Positions 17,477-27,118 of a stretch of DNA of 64,000 bases are shown one piece after another. Source of the stretch: an uncultured Desulfobacter sp. (lineage in GTDB: Bacteria; Desulfobacterota; Desulfobacteria; Desulfobacterales; Desulfobacteraceae); assembly GCF_963664415.1 (NCBI RefSeq), contig NZ_OY761440.1, positions 1,488,001 through 1,552,000 on the forward strand. Direction: 5' to 3'. How positions within the stretch are numbered: the stretch's first letter is position 1; each line of letters starts with the position of its first letter. The notes below the pieces were generated by a model. That model saw only the letters and a list, made by a program, of their open reading frames with translations, did no database searches and was not told the DNA's origin. The translations under genes and the position numbers were made by a program.

Positions 17477-19059
17477 AGATGGGAACCCTTGTGGAATAAG
17501 CTTATCAGGGATTATCATTACCTTGGTTCCGAAAAACTTTTAGGACACCGTTTAAAATATTTGGTGTTTATCAATGAAAATCCGGTGGCGGCCCTATCGT
17601 TCAGCGCTCCCGCATTAAAATTAAGATATCGGGACGATTTTATTGGATGGTCAGAGGCCCAGCGCAAGAAATTTTTAAGTCTCTTAGTATGCAATAGCCG
17701 ATTTCTGATTGTGCCATGGGTTACAATTAAAAATTTGGCATCCCACGTCCTTTCTCAGTCACTTCGCCGGTTAAAAACAGATTGGCAACAGCGCTTTGGG
17801 AAAAAGTTATTGATGGCGGAAACATTTGTGGATCCGGAACGATTCAAAGGGACTATTTATAAAGCCGCCAACTGGATTTGTGTTGGCAAAACTTCCGGCA
17901 GCGGGAAGAAAGGCTCCGGTTATTATTATCACGGCAAACCAAAGGAGATTTACCTTTATGTTTTAGACCCAAAATTTCGAGATATTATCGGTTGTGAACA
18001 GGAAAGATCAGCTTTGCATCAACGTCCTCCATTAAGCCAACATAAAATGGAGGAATTAAAAATGCTATTGCCTCATACTCAATGGCATCCTGGCCTGGTA
18101 TCAGAACTTTGTTTGACCCAGGAGGATATCCGTGGCATGTCAGATGAACTCGTACAATTTCACGAACAATTTTTTCATTGTTACGGGCGCATAGAACATC
18201 AGCGTCTTGGCATAAATAGCTCTTGAATTGGTGAAGCAGGTAACAAGCACCGGTTTGTACCCTGCAAAATGGTTTGGTTGTGACGCCACTTTCGGCTCAA
18301 ATATAAAATTTCTGGAAGCATTACCCGATGAGATGAATTATTTTGCTCAGATCAAATCAAGCACGCGGATTTTTACCAGAAAGCCGAAGATGATTATGCC
18401 TGAATATAAAGGTCAAGGACCACGTCCCCAAAAAATGAAAATTGCCCCAGGGCAGACAAAAGCCAGAAAAGTTTCTCAAATTGCTCAATCTCAACGGATA
18501 AACTGGATGCCGGTAATTGTGGCGGAAAGCAGCAAGGGGCCGATTACCGCAGAGGTGGCCAGGTTACGTATATTTTTAAGTCGTGATGGTTTGCCTGAGG
18601 GGAAGGAACAGTGGTTATTCATGAGGAAAAATTCTGATGGGCAAATAAAATATGCGATTTCAAATGCGCCCAGATGTATTAGATTCGAAGAACTTGTTAA
18701 GGCCTCGACGATGCGCTGGCCTATTGAGCAGTGCTTCAGAGAAGGGAAGTCTTATTTGGGCATGGGGCAATATGAGCATCGTTCATGGCCGGCCTGGCAC
18801 CGCCACATGATATTTGTTTTTTTGGCACTGCATTTTCTGCTCAGAATGAGGCTTCGGTTCAAAAAAAAACGCCTTTGTTAACGATCCCACTGGTTCGGAG
18901 GCTTCTTGCTTCCGCCTTCCAGCTTCGATCACTAACCATAGAAGGTGTAATGGAGATTGCCCAGTATCATTTGACTAGAAACCTTATTGCATATGAATCC
19001 CACCGGAAAAAGAAAGTGGCAGATGTCTTTAGGCAAAAAGCAAAGCCAGGACGTTATTC
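17477..19059 (+). pseudogene. Broken DUF4338-IS701 fusion transposase
   Basis: The first part (17477-18226) is a DUF4338 domain, the domain also seen in DruA of Druantia. It starts mid-domain with EPLWNKLIRDYHYLG and continues through FIGWSEAQRKKFLSLLV, RFLIVPWVTIKNLASHVL and AETFVDPERFKGTIYKAANW. It then runs into an IS701-type N-terminus (LVQFHEQFFHCYGRIEHQRLG) and stops. The second part (from 18219) resumes with the IS701 DDE core: Asp in WFGCDATFGSNIKFLEALP and Glu in MRWPIEQCFREGKSYLGMG. A large internal piece between the two is lost. A third break at an A9 run near 18860 shifts the C-terminus (LTIPLVRRLLASAFQLRSL) into another frame. Start truncated, middle deleted, frameshifted: not functional. 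Confidence 0.75.
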
Positions 19060-19679
19060 GGCTCAGAATTTCAATCCACAGCGGATCATCATTCCTATGG
19101 ATTCAGGAAAGTCCGCTCGGCCCAGGATGCCATGGGAGCGATTTACAATGCGTTAAGACGGAAAGGTAGTGCTGACTGGATTTTAGAGGCAGCTATCAAA
19201 GGCTGTTTTGATTTTATCGATCATAAATGGTTGGATGAGAACATCCCCATGAATAAGAAGAAATTAAAACAATGGCTCAAGTGCGGTTATCTTGAGAAAC
19301 ATATATTTAATTCGACAAATGAAGGGACCCACAGGGTGGGATAATTTCACCGACGCTTGCCAATATGGCTCTTGACGGTATCCAGACCCTCCTTGATGAT
19401 AACTTCAAGAAGCCTGACAAAATTCATTTTGTCAGGTATGCTGATGATTTTATTGTAACGGGCCGTTCTCCGGAAATGCTCAAATATAAAGTCAAGCCTT
19501 TGATCAAAGAGTTCCTTAAAATAAGGGGACTTGAACTATCAGAAAAGAAAACCATTATCACACATATTGATGATGGCTTTGATTTCCTTGGCTTCAATGT
19601 CAGAAAATACAAAGGCAAGCTTCTGATAAAGCCTTCAAAATCCAGCATTAAACGCATAAAAGTATCGGTAAGGGAATAG
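19060..19679 (+). pseudogene. ltrA: Group II intron reverse transcriptase/maturase fragment
   Basis: In the first frame, EFQSTADHHSYGFRKVRSAQ (from about 19066) and ADWILEAAIKGCFDFIDHKW are RT domains 1-3. A one-base deletion in the Pro-Gln-Gly-Gly motif near 19330 gives a premature stop; the next frame continues IISPTLANMALDGIQ, the catalytic FVRYADDFIVTG and FDFLGFNVRKYKG. The frame ends at TAG 19677-19679, where the maturase domain should start. N-terminus, maturase X, endonuclease and the intron ribozyme are not seen, so this is an internal fragment. Confidence 0.85.
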
Positions 19680-19687
19680 GAACAAAA

Positions 19688-19849
19688 ATGTTTGAACACC
19701 TACGCAAAAGATGCATTTCCCGTGGTGTACATGACTTGAGTATTCTTGCTGACCCAAATTCAAGAGGGTTTTATGAAAAGATGGGGTGTGAATACAAGCA
19801 TGAACACGGATTTTCATGTCATGCTAAAACCCTAAAATTTATGTCGTAA
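19688..19849 (+). pseudogene. GNAT acetyltransferase C-terminal fragment
   Basis: A 53-codon frame starting MFEHLRKRCISRGVHDLSIL and containing ADPNSRGFYEKMGCEYKHE, the typical end of a GNAT fold (strand 5, the FYEKMGF-like helix, strand 6). The acetyl-CoA-binding RxxGxG region is missing. It directly follows the intron fragment, so an element probably truncated a former acetyltransferase gene. Confidence 0.6.
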
Positions 19850-19902
19850 TTTTCAACCACTTCTGTGTAAACCCAATAAAAACAGACGTATTGCTATAGA
19901 TC

Positions 19903-21895
19903 TACGCTAAATTTGTTCAAAAATTAGGGCTATTTTATACTACTAGTATCTTGATATTGATTGGAAAAATGTTTATCGTGATGCACAAAATGACGGTTTT
20001 TAGGTGATATTGCAGTGTTTTTCTTGAATTTTTTCAAATTTTGTGATTTTAATCAATTTTAACAAATGCGTATCATGACATTAATTGACCCTAATTTTGG
20101 TGCCGTATGGAACCCGAACATTTTTTTTGTCGACCACAAAATACCGCTCAAAAAAAGTACGAAGCTCTTCGTGCTTTTTATGTCGAAAAACGTCAAGCCG
20201 AAGACGTTGCCAAACAATTTGGCTATAAGTTGAGTTCATTCTATTCTTTAACCCGTGATTTTAAGAAAAATCTGTCGCAGGAAAATCCTGATCAGCATTT
20301 TTTTATTTCCAAACCAGCTGGCCGTAGACCTAAAGACGATACCAGCGAAACCAATCAATACATTATTGATTCTCGGAAAAATCATCTTTCAGTGCCTGAC
20401 ATCAAGGCCGCTCTTGATGCTCAGGGAGAAACTGTTTCTGAAGGATACATTTACAATCTACTCAAAAAAGAAGGATTCGCCCGACTTCCCCGCCGAAAAA
20501 GCACTACTCGTGAAAAGACAAGCGCTTCATTGAAAATAGAAGCACCGAAAAGTTATATGTTGGATTTTGCGCCTGAGTCATTTACCGGGCAAAATAGTTT
20601 TGGTGTGTTGTGTCTACTGCCATACCTGCAACAATATAGCATTGACAGGCTTATCCAAAATTCAAATTATCCGGAAACAGGCACAATAAACAGACTATCA
20701 TCAATCCTGTGTTTCGTTGCCCTTAAATTGTCTAATGTCCGCAGATACTCTGCTGATGATATTTGGTGTATGGATAGAGGATTGGGGTTATTTGCCGGTT
20801 TGAATGTTCTTCCAAAAACTAGTTGGTACACCTCTTACTCTCATCGAATCACCAGTGAAATGAATAAAGAATTTCTCAAAGGGCTGCATCAAATATTGCT
20901 TCACGAAGGATTGCTTTCAGATACGTCCAATATTGATTTTACAACAATTCCGTATTGGGGAGACGATTCCCACCTTGAAAATAATTGGTCAGGAACACGG
21001 AATAAAGCGTTGGCAAGCATAGCTGCTGTATTAGCACAAGATCCAGATTCCGGTATCATTACATATGGCGACACTAATGTCAGGCATCAGCAAAAAAATC
21101 AAGTCGCAATTGAGTTCCTTGATTTTTATAATGCTAACAGCGGCAACGATCTGAAATACTTGGTTTTCGATAGCAAATTCACCACTTATGAAAATCTTGC
21201 CAAGCTTGGCAAAGAAATAAAATTTCTTACCATCCGAAGAAGGGGAAAAAAGATAGTCGAAGAACTTAGCCAAAAGTCGCCTTCATCATGGAAAAAAGTT
21301 AGAGTCACAATGGCAAATGGCAAAGGCCGAAACTTAAGAGTTAATGATGAAAAGATATTTCTAAAAGATTATGGTGGTGAGGTGCGGCAAATAGCAATAA
21401 CAGGGCATGGTAAGATTAAACCAGCTCTATTAATAACAAACGATTTCGATAAACCCTGCGACAAGTTGATTAGAAAATATACAAGAAGATGGTTGGTTGA
21501 AAAAGGCATTTCAGAACAAATTGAATTCTTTCATCTAAACAAAGTATCATCATCAATGGTTATTAAAGTAGATTTTGATCTTACAATGTCCATACTTACA
21601 CACAATTTGCTACGACTCTTTGCTATGGATTTACCTGGTTATTCGCATATCAGTGATTATTCTCTCTATAAAAAATTTCTTGCAATGACTGGGAATGTAC
21701 AAATTGAAGCTGATCAGGTAACAATCAAAATTAAGAAAAAAAGAAACCTACCCTTACTGCTCACAACAATGCAAAAATTTAAAAAAATGAGGCTCAGATT
21801 TTTTGAAAATAAAACGTTCTCTGTTATTGGGGACAGCACAACTTGAGTGTGGATTTTGGCAAAATTATTTTCTGAAAGTAGGGTTTCTTAGCGTA
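19903..21895. mobile_element. Possible insertion sequence, 8-bp terminal inverted repeats
   Basis: TACGCTAA at 19903-19910 and TTAGCGTA at 21888-21895 flank the transposase gene as exact 8-bp inverted repeats. No target-site duplication is evident next to them, so these limits are tentative. Confidence 0.35.
20107..21846 (+). CDS. DDE transposase, IS4/IS1634-like
   Basis: A 579-residue transposase. Residues about 1-150 hold helix-turn-helix text (KKYEALRAFYVEKRQAEDVA, later LSVPDIKAALDAQGETVSEG). The DDE core follows: first Asp in SNIDFTTIPYWGDD, second Asp in YLVFDSKFTTYENL, and Glu in RRWLVEKGISEQIEFFHLN, which fits the IS4-type YREK-like region. The C-terminus is basic. The frame is uninterrupted and the codon choice is AT-rich. 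It sits among gene fragments and is the only apparently intact transposase in that stretch. Exact IS family was not fixed. Confidence 0.8.
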   Translation: MEPEHFFCRPQNTAQKKYEALRAFYVEKRQAEDVAKQFGYKLSSFYSLTRDFKKNLSQENPDQHFFISKPAGRRPKDDTSETNQYIIDSRKNHLSVPDIKAALDAQGETVSEGYIYNLLKKEGFARLPRRKSTTREKTSASLKIEAPKSYMLDFAPESFTGQNSFGVLCLLPYLQQYSIDRLIQNSNYPETGTINRLSSILCFVALKLSNVRRYSADDIWCMDRGLGLFAGLNVLPKTSWYTSYSHRITSEMNKEFLKGLHQILLHEGLLSDTSNIDFTTIPYWGDDSHLENNWSGTRNKALASIAAVLAQDPDSGIITYGDTNVRHQQKNQVAIEFLDFYNANSGNDLKYLVFDSKFTTYENLAKLGKEIKFLTIRRRGKKIVEELSQKSPSSWKKVRVTMANGKGRNLRVNDEKIFLKDYGGEVRQIAITGHGKIKPALLITNDFDKPCDKLIRKYTRRWLVEKGISEQIEFFHLNKVSSSMVIKVDFDLTMSILTHNLLRLFAMDLPGYSHISDYSLYKKFLAMTGNVQIEADQVTIKIKKKRNLPLLLTTMQKFKKMRLRFFENKTFSVIGDSTT

Positions 21896-22089
21896 CCATG
21901 AAAATCCGTGATGAATATCCATCAACAATCAATAATCGTACAACGCCGTATCTTCAGCTAAAAATGAAAAAAGCTAACATAAAACTGAACTCAGACAGCT
22001 AAATGCGGGGCGGTCTGAAAATTATGAGTTGTCAATATATTCATCGGTTTTCGCACAGCCGCTGTTTAACCGCCGCTGGTTAGTATGGC

Positions 22090-23174
22090 GTTGGGCATGC
22101 TGATCTGAGAGGGAGGAGATGCTAAGAAATACGTCACCAACGATTAAAGAGTTCCGAGTGCGGGCGGTGCGCGTGCCGATGACAGAACCGCATCAGACCG
22201 CAAGCGGCGTGATTACGGAGTCGCCCCTGGTCTTGACGGATGTGATCACCGAGACCGGCATCAGCGGTCACAGCATGGTGTTCACCTACACGCCGGCAGC
22301 CCTCAAGCCGACCGCAGAGCTAATCCAGAATTGCGAGGCACTGGTGAAGGGCGAGGCACTGGCTCCTGCCAAAATCGAACAACAGCTCGCCAAGCGATTC
22401 CGATTACTTGGAACGCAAGGCTTGGTGGGGATGGCGCTCGCCGCGATCGACATGGCACTCTGGGATGCCCTGGCTCGCGTTCATAGCCTGCCGCTTGTAC
22501 GGTTATTTGGTGGGGAGGATTCACGGGCATCAAAGCAAAGATCGGTTACCCGACGGTCCAAGAGGACGTTGCCGTGGTGCGCGCAATGCGGAAGGCGTCC
22601 GGGGATGGAATGGCGATCATGGCGGACTACAACCAATGCCTTACGCCAACTGAGGCTGTGGAGCGCCTCCGGGTTCTGGACGACGAAGGGCTCACCTGGG
22701 TAGAAGAGCCAACGCTTGCGCATGACTATGCCGGGCATGCAATCGTCGCGCATGAGGCACGAACCCCGATTCAGTGCGGCGAGAACTGGTGGGGAACATT
22801 GGACATGCAGCACGCGATAGAAGCACAGGCATCGGATCTCGTGATGCCGGACGTGATGAAGATTGGGGGTGTCACAGGCTGGCTCAGGGCCGCGACGCTC
22901 GCGCACGCGAAAGGTCTTCTCGTGTCAAATCATCTTTGGCCAGAGATCAGTGCGCGCCTCCTGTGCTGCACGCCGACAGCGCATTGGCTCGAGTATGCTG
23001 ACTGGTGGAACCCCGTCCTCTCAGAACCGCTAAGGATCGAGAAGGGCATGGCGATTGTCGGCGATGCCATAGGCACAGGAGTGGATTGGAACGAAGACGC
23101 GGTGCGCCGTTTTGCAGCGTGACAGCTGGTTGGTCGAGCAACACCGACTGAGCACGATCGGTTTATCGCCCAAC
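22090..23174 (+). mobile_element. Integron gene-cassette-like unit
   Basis: The 7-mer GTTGGGC (22090-22096, within GGCGTTGGGC) matches the GTTRRRY core of integron attC sites, and its reverse complement GCCCAAC occurs at 23168-23174, 46 bases after the single gene. One gene placed between such cores is the layout of a cassette. Neither attC is complete here, and no integron integrase is visible. Confidence 0.3.
22119..23122 (+). pseudogene. Mandelate racemase/muconate-lactonizing-like enzyme, deleted and frameshifted
   Basis: The start (MLRNTSPTIKEFRVRAVRVP to LPLVRLFGG) is the capping and early barrel region of an enolase-superfamily enzyme. After about codon 130 the frame shifts, and the rest continues in another frame: TGIKAKIGYPT with the KxK catalytic pair, metal ligands in MADYNQ, WVEEPT and QCGENWW, and the His of LVSNHLWPEIS. 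Around 40 residues between LFGG and the KxK strand are missing. The gene is clearly more GC-rich than its AT-rich surroundings, a sign of transfer from a high-GC donor. Original function would be racemisation or dehydration of a hydroxy-acid or sugar acid. Confidence 0.8.
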
Positions 23175-23780
23175 AAAAACATCCAGCCGACGCTGAAAGC
23201 GCACCGATGATATTGATGTTGAAATGTTGATTATCTATGAGTGCTTAGTTTCAATTTTGTAGAACAAATTATTGAATCAAAATAAGGCAGCAAAAATGCA
23301 ACTTTGCAGTGCAAAGTTGCGAATTGTTTTTGCTTTTCCCAATCCTTAATTTTCTGCAATACCTTCGCCATTTTTTTATGGATTTGCCTGAAATACCTTT
23401 AAGCTTTCTATCCTTTACCCTTTCTGAAACAACATAATTTGAATTTTTTTGGGTGTATGATCGCATTGGCCTATATTTTGCGACTAAACTTATTTTTTCA
23501 CAATCTAATCACTTTTAAAATTAACACTTATGAAACAAGGCTCACAATGTGTTGGCAATTGGAGTTAGGGCATTTGAACTCCTCTCGACGATTTATCAAC
23601 TATCAGCCCTGATTATAATGATTTATGTTTACTTGGTGAACTTCGCTATGATGCCTAAAAATCTAAATGATATACCTCATTTCACCACGTTGTCAGGGTG
23701 GAAACCATGGCATTTAGGTCAAACAATTAAACTTACAAAGTAGAATTATAAAAATATTATTTGCATTGAAGGAGAGCGTA
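23175..23780. other. AT-rich gap with one strong hairpin
   Basis: About 600 bases without a supported gene. A perfect 10-bp stem GCAACTTTGC-3-GCAAAGTTGC lies at 23298-23320 and is followed by GAATTGTTTTTG, so it may terminate plus-strand transcription. The 64-codon frame at 23549-23743 has no ribosome-binding site or family resemblance. AAGGAGAG at the right end serves the chemoreceptor gene. Confidence 0.5.
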
Positions 23781-25778
23781 ATGTTGGAACGTATGACCAT
23801 TGCACAGAAAATGACATTTGGATTTGGCCTTGTCCTGTTGCTGACACTTCTTGTGGCGGTTATCGGCTATCGAGGTCTTAGCAGCGTTACGGACCGGGTG
23901 ACAAAGGCGGATGATGTAAACCGGATGGTCCGCCTCATTCTCGAAGCCCGGCAAGCTGAAAAGAACTTCATCATTCGTAAGGATGAACAGTACATGGCAG
24001 CACATGCTGACAAAATCAAGGAATTGCTTGACCAAGCCGAATCGACCAAAAAATCCTTTAAAGATTCCAAAAATATAGCCCAGATGGAGCAAGCGGTCTC
24101 GACGGTCAAAAACTATAACAAGGCATTTGGTCGATATACCCAACTTGAGAAGGCCAAAGACAGCCAACTGAAAAAGATACGGGAGACTGCAGGTAATGTT
24201 CTTCAGATCATAGAAGCACTGCGCTTCGGGCAAAGGCAACAACTGCACCAACTATTAGAAGACGGTTTCACTGACAGAGCCATCATTCAGGACAAAATAT
24301 CAAAAGCGGACTCTGCCAACAGGATGGTCAAACTCCTCTTGAACGCCCAACGGACTGAAAAAGAGTTCATCATTTCCCATGATGATCAGTATATTAAGGG
24401 AAATAATGATTATCAGGCCAGAATTATTGAAGAGATCAATCAACTGAAGACACAGTTCCAGAACCAGCAAAACCTTGACCTGCTTGATTCAGTTGCCAGG
24501 AATCTCACCGATTATCAGGATGCATTTCAGAAATTTACCGATCTTGTAAAACAACAGGTCGAATTCACGAACAAAATGCTCGATTCAGCCCGAAATGCGG
24601 ATCATGTCTGCCGCGATGCACGCGCCAGTCAGAAGGCAAAAATGCTCGACGTAATAAGCATTTCCAACACGGTAAGTATCGTGGCAACCATCATAGCCAT
24701 TCTCATTGGCGCTGTTTTCGCCTTACGGATCACCCGCGGTCTCATAAGACAGCTTGGTGGAGAACCTTCAGCTATATCGAAGATTGCCGATTTAATTGCC
24801 GCGGGAGATCTTACGCATGAATTCAAAACCAACGAAAAACAGCTCTGTGGCGTGTATGCCAGTATGAAGAAAATGACAGACAATTTGAAAAATATGTTTA
24901 ATGATATTTTTCAGGGAGTCCAGACATTGACATCGTCTTCCACGGAACTGGCAGCTGTGTCCCAGCAGATGACGGCAGGGGCCGAGCAGTCCTCCCAGAA
25001 GGCCAACAACGTATCCTCGGCAGCAGAAGAGATGACAACGACGATGAACAGTGTGGCTGCCGCCACGGAACAGACAAGTGCAAACCTGCAGATGATTGTT
25101 GCCGCAGCAGAAGAGATGTCTGCAACAATCAATGAAATATCATCAAATACAGCCAAGGGAAGCCAGACAACCACCGAGGCTGTTGCAAAGGCCGAACATA
25201 TTTCCAGGAAAGTGGATGATTTGGGCAAGGCAGCCGCTGAGATAAGCAAAGTAACTGAAACCATTGCCAATATTTCCGAGCAGACGAATCTTCTTGCACT
25301 GAATGCAACCATAGAGGCGGCAAGAGCAGGCGAGGCAGGCAAGGGGTTTGCGGTCGTGGCTGGTGAAATAAAAGAACTTGCAAAGCAGACTGCCCAGGCC
25401 ACCGACGAAATTGGGATGAAAATAGAAGAAGTACAGTCAACAACCACGGAATCTGTCAATGCAATACAAGGAATAATCAATATTATTGACGATATCAATT
25501 CAATTGTCTCTTCAGTTGCCACTGCCATTGAAGAGCAGTCTGCCACAACCCAGGAGATTTCCACTAATGTCAGCCAGGCGGCCTCAGGCGTTCAGGAGGT
25601 TAATGAAAATGTCAGCCAGACATCCACCGTGGCAGCCGAGGTCACTGCGGATGTCCACCAGGTCAGTGAGGCTGCAAATGAAATAATGACCAGCACCAAT
25701 AACATAAATGAAAGTGCACTGGAATTATCCAAGCTGGCGGAAAGTCTTAACGAAATGGTTGACAGGTTTAAATTGTAG
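23781..25778 (+). CDS. Methyl-accepting chemotaxis protein with duplicated helical sensor
   Basis: A 665-residue membrane chemoreceptor. A first membrane helix (about residues 12-30) and a second (about 290-315) frame a periplasmic domain of two similar helical repeats: ADDVNRMVRLILEARQAEKN near 40 and ADSANRMVKLLLNAQRTEKE near 178, like an HBM-type bimodular sensor. A HAMP region (LGGEPSAISKIADLIAAGD) leads to the signalling coiled coil with the hairpin tip ISEQTNLLALNATIEAARAG. ATG 23781 has AAGGAGAG upstream; the TTG 15 bases earlier is inside that site. It is monocistronic, with no chemotaxis genes nearby. Ligand unknown. Confidence 0.92.
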   Translation: MLERMTIAQKMTFGFGLVLLLTLLVAVIGYRGLSSVTDRVTKADDVNRMVRLILEARQAEKNFIIRKDEQYMAAHADKIKELLDQAESTKKSFKDSKNIAQMEQAVSTVKNYNKAFGRYTQLEKAKDSQLKKIRETAGNVLQIIEALRFGQRQQLHQLLEDGFTDRAIIQDKISKADSANRMVKLLLNAQRTEKEFIISHDDQYIKGNNDYQARIIEEINQLKTQFQNQQNLDLLDSVARNLTDYQDAFQKFTDLVKQQVEFTNKMLDSARNADHVCRDARASQKAKMLDVISISNTVSIVATIIAILIGAVFALRITRGLIRQLGGEPSAISKIADLIAAGDLTHEFKTNEKQLCGVYASMKKMTDNLKNMFNDIFQGVQTLTSSSTELAAVSQQMTAGAEQSSQKANNVSSAAEEMTTTMNSVAAATEQTSANLQMIVAAAEEMSATINEISSNTAKGSQTTTEAVAKAEHISRKVDDLGKAAAEISKVTETIANISEQTNLLALNATIEAARAGEAGKGFAVVAGEIKELAKQTAQATDEIGMKIEEVQSTTTESVNAIQGIINIIDDINSIVSSVATAIEEQSATTQEISTNVSQAASGVQEVNENVSQTSTVAAEVTADVHQVSEAANEIMTSTNNINESALELSKLAESLNEMVDRFKL

Positions 25779-25802
25779 GAAAAGACCTTGGTTTTAGGGT
25801 GA

Positions 25803-25833
25803 CAGACCCACCACAATATTATGGGTGGGTCTG
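25803..25833 (+). terminator. Hairpin after the chemoreceptor gene
   Basis: CAGACCCACC (25803-25812) pairs perfectly with GGTGGGTCTG (25824-25833), 25 bases after the gene's stop. The following CTGTTCTGTTTC is only weakly T-rich. Confidence 0.65.
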
Positions 25834-25902
25834 CTGTTCTGTTTCAAAGTAAAAATTATACTTTAGGCTCTGTATGAGTCATTTAAAGTTTCACATCAAG
25901 CG

Positions 25903-26949
25903 CTATAAAATGAACCGGGCAGGTGCCTGTTTATAAGCAAGCCCCAGTTCAATGCGGTCCAGGACGGTCTGTTTTTCATCAGGGAACTGATATCCTTCAT
26001 ATTCATGGTGGAGGACCAAGTCTCCCGATGCAGTGCGCCAGTAGTTGCCCATGTGGTCAAAGCAAACCTTGGATGTTACATCCAGATTCCGGATCATCTG
26101 TCGCAGTTCAAGTAGCTGCTCTTTGGGATCCAGCAGGGTGATCTGTCCCTGATTTACCTGATCAAACATCGGAGAACCGGGGGCGGGCCTGAAAGGCCGG
26201 GAGCGAATATAATGGGGGTTGACCTCACTGAGCACCCGGGCGGTATTTTCGGCATGCTGGATTGTCATCTCCTTGCCGCCAAGTCCTGGCATCCAGTATT
26301 CCGAAACCTGAAAGCCCGCTTCCATGGCTTTTTTACCGCCCTCAATATGGCCGTCGGCTGTTACCCCCTTTTTAATTTGCTTGAGCAGGGCATCATCTCC
26401 GGTTTCAAGACCCAGGTGGAGGCGGTCAAGACCGGCGGCGCGTATAGACTTCAAATCCTCAAGGGAACGCTGGGCCAAGGTCCGGGCCCGGGCATAGGTG
26501 GTGATTCTTTCGATGGAGGGAAAGGTTTCTTTAAGATAAGTCAATGCTGCAATCAGATCTTGGGGCGGCATGATCATGGAGTTGCCGTCCTGGATGAAGG
26601 CGGTCTTCCCCCCCACGGCCATCCACTGAATCAGCATGTCCGCACCCGGATGCTGATTTAAGCTCGGTGCTTTTTCAAGCAATGCCAGGATCGCGTCCCG
26701 GGTGACCTGCCCCCCGTGCCCCAGGGCTTTTGATTCGGCCTGGAGGTCAACCACAAGGCTTGCCATAGCATTAATATCCGCTTTAATCTCTTCCAGGGGT
26801 CTCAGGTTAAACTTTTTTCCCTTATACATTGTACAGAAGGTGCAGTGGTTCCATGGGCAGTTCCGGGTAAAACGAACTAAAAGGGACGCGCTGCCTCCTT
26901 CACTGGGCGGGCGGTATACGCCGGTTTCAAACGGGTAGTCTCGGCTCAT
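25903..26949 (-). CDS. Radical SAM protein
   Basis: A 348-residue cytosolic radical SAM enzyme. The cluster motif is RNCPWNHCTFCTMYKG, a C-x4-C-x2-C spacing rather than the usual C-x3-C-x2-C. Downstream come the TIM-barrel landmarks: ITTYARARTLAQRS, LDRLHLGLETGDDALL and MPGLGGKEM, as in Elp3/HemN-like and COG1032 proteins. No B12 domain is seen. The start ATG is preceded by AGGATAAAC on the minus strand. It lies alone between the chemoreceptor and uvrA, convergent with the former and divergent from the latter. Substrate unknown. Confidence 0.85.
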   Translation of the reverse strand: MSRDYPFETGVYRPPSEGGSASLLVRFTRNCPWNHCTFCTMYKGKKFNLRPLEEIKADINAMASLVVDLQAESKALGHGGQVTRDAILALLEKAPSLNQHPGADMLIQWMAVGGKTAFIQDGNSMIMPPQDLIAALTYLKETFPSIERITTYARARTLAQRSLEDLKSIRAAGLDRLHLGLETGDDALLKQIKKGVTADGHIEGGKKAMEAGFQVSEYWMPGLGGKEMTIQHAENTARVLSEVNPHYIRSRPFRPAPGSPMFDQVNQGQITLLDPKEQLLELRQMIRNLDVTSKVCFDHMGNYWRTASGDLVLHHEYEGYQFPDEKQTVLDRIELGLAYKQAPARFIL

Positions 26950-27118
26950 CAGTTTATCCTTTTTCTATTGTCGATATTTAATAGGATGCGAATCAGAACC
27001 CGGAAGTCAACCCATGGAGATGGGATGCGTTTAAATTAAGATCCTGTTACCCGGACTTTACTTTTCAAAGCGGGTGATTATCGTTGTTAGGGTAACCTAA
27101 AAACAAACCTGGTGACCC

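Noticed and set aside
22065..22096. Complete attC site (GTTTAAC to GTTGGGC)
   Set aside because: Only 32 bases separate the two core-like heptamers, shorter than real attC sites. Only the right core was kept as a candidate.
23549..23743. 64-codon plus-strand frame before the chemoreceptor
   Set aside because: No ribosome-binding site, mixed hydrophobic text without family resemblance, in a region of decayed DNA.
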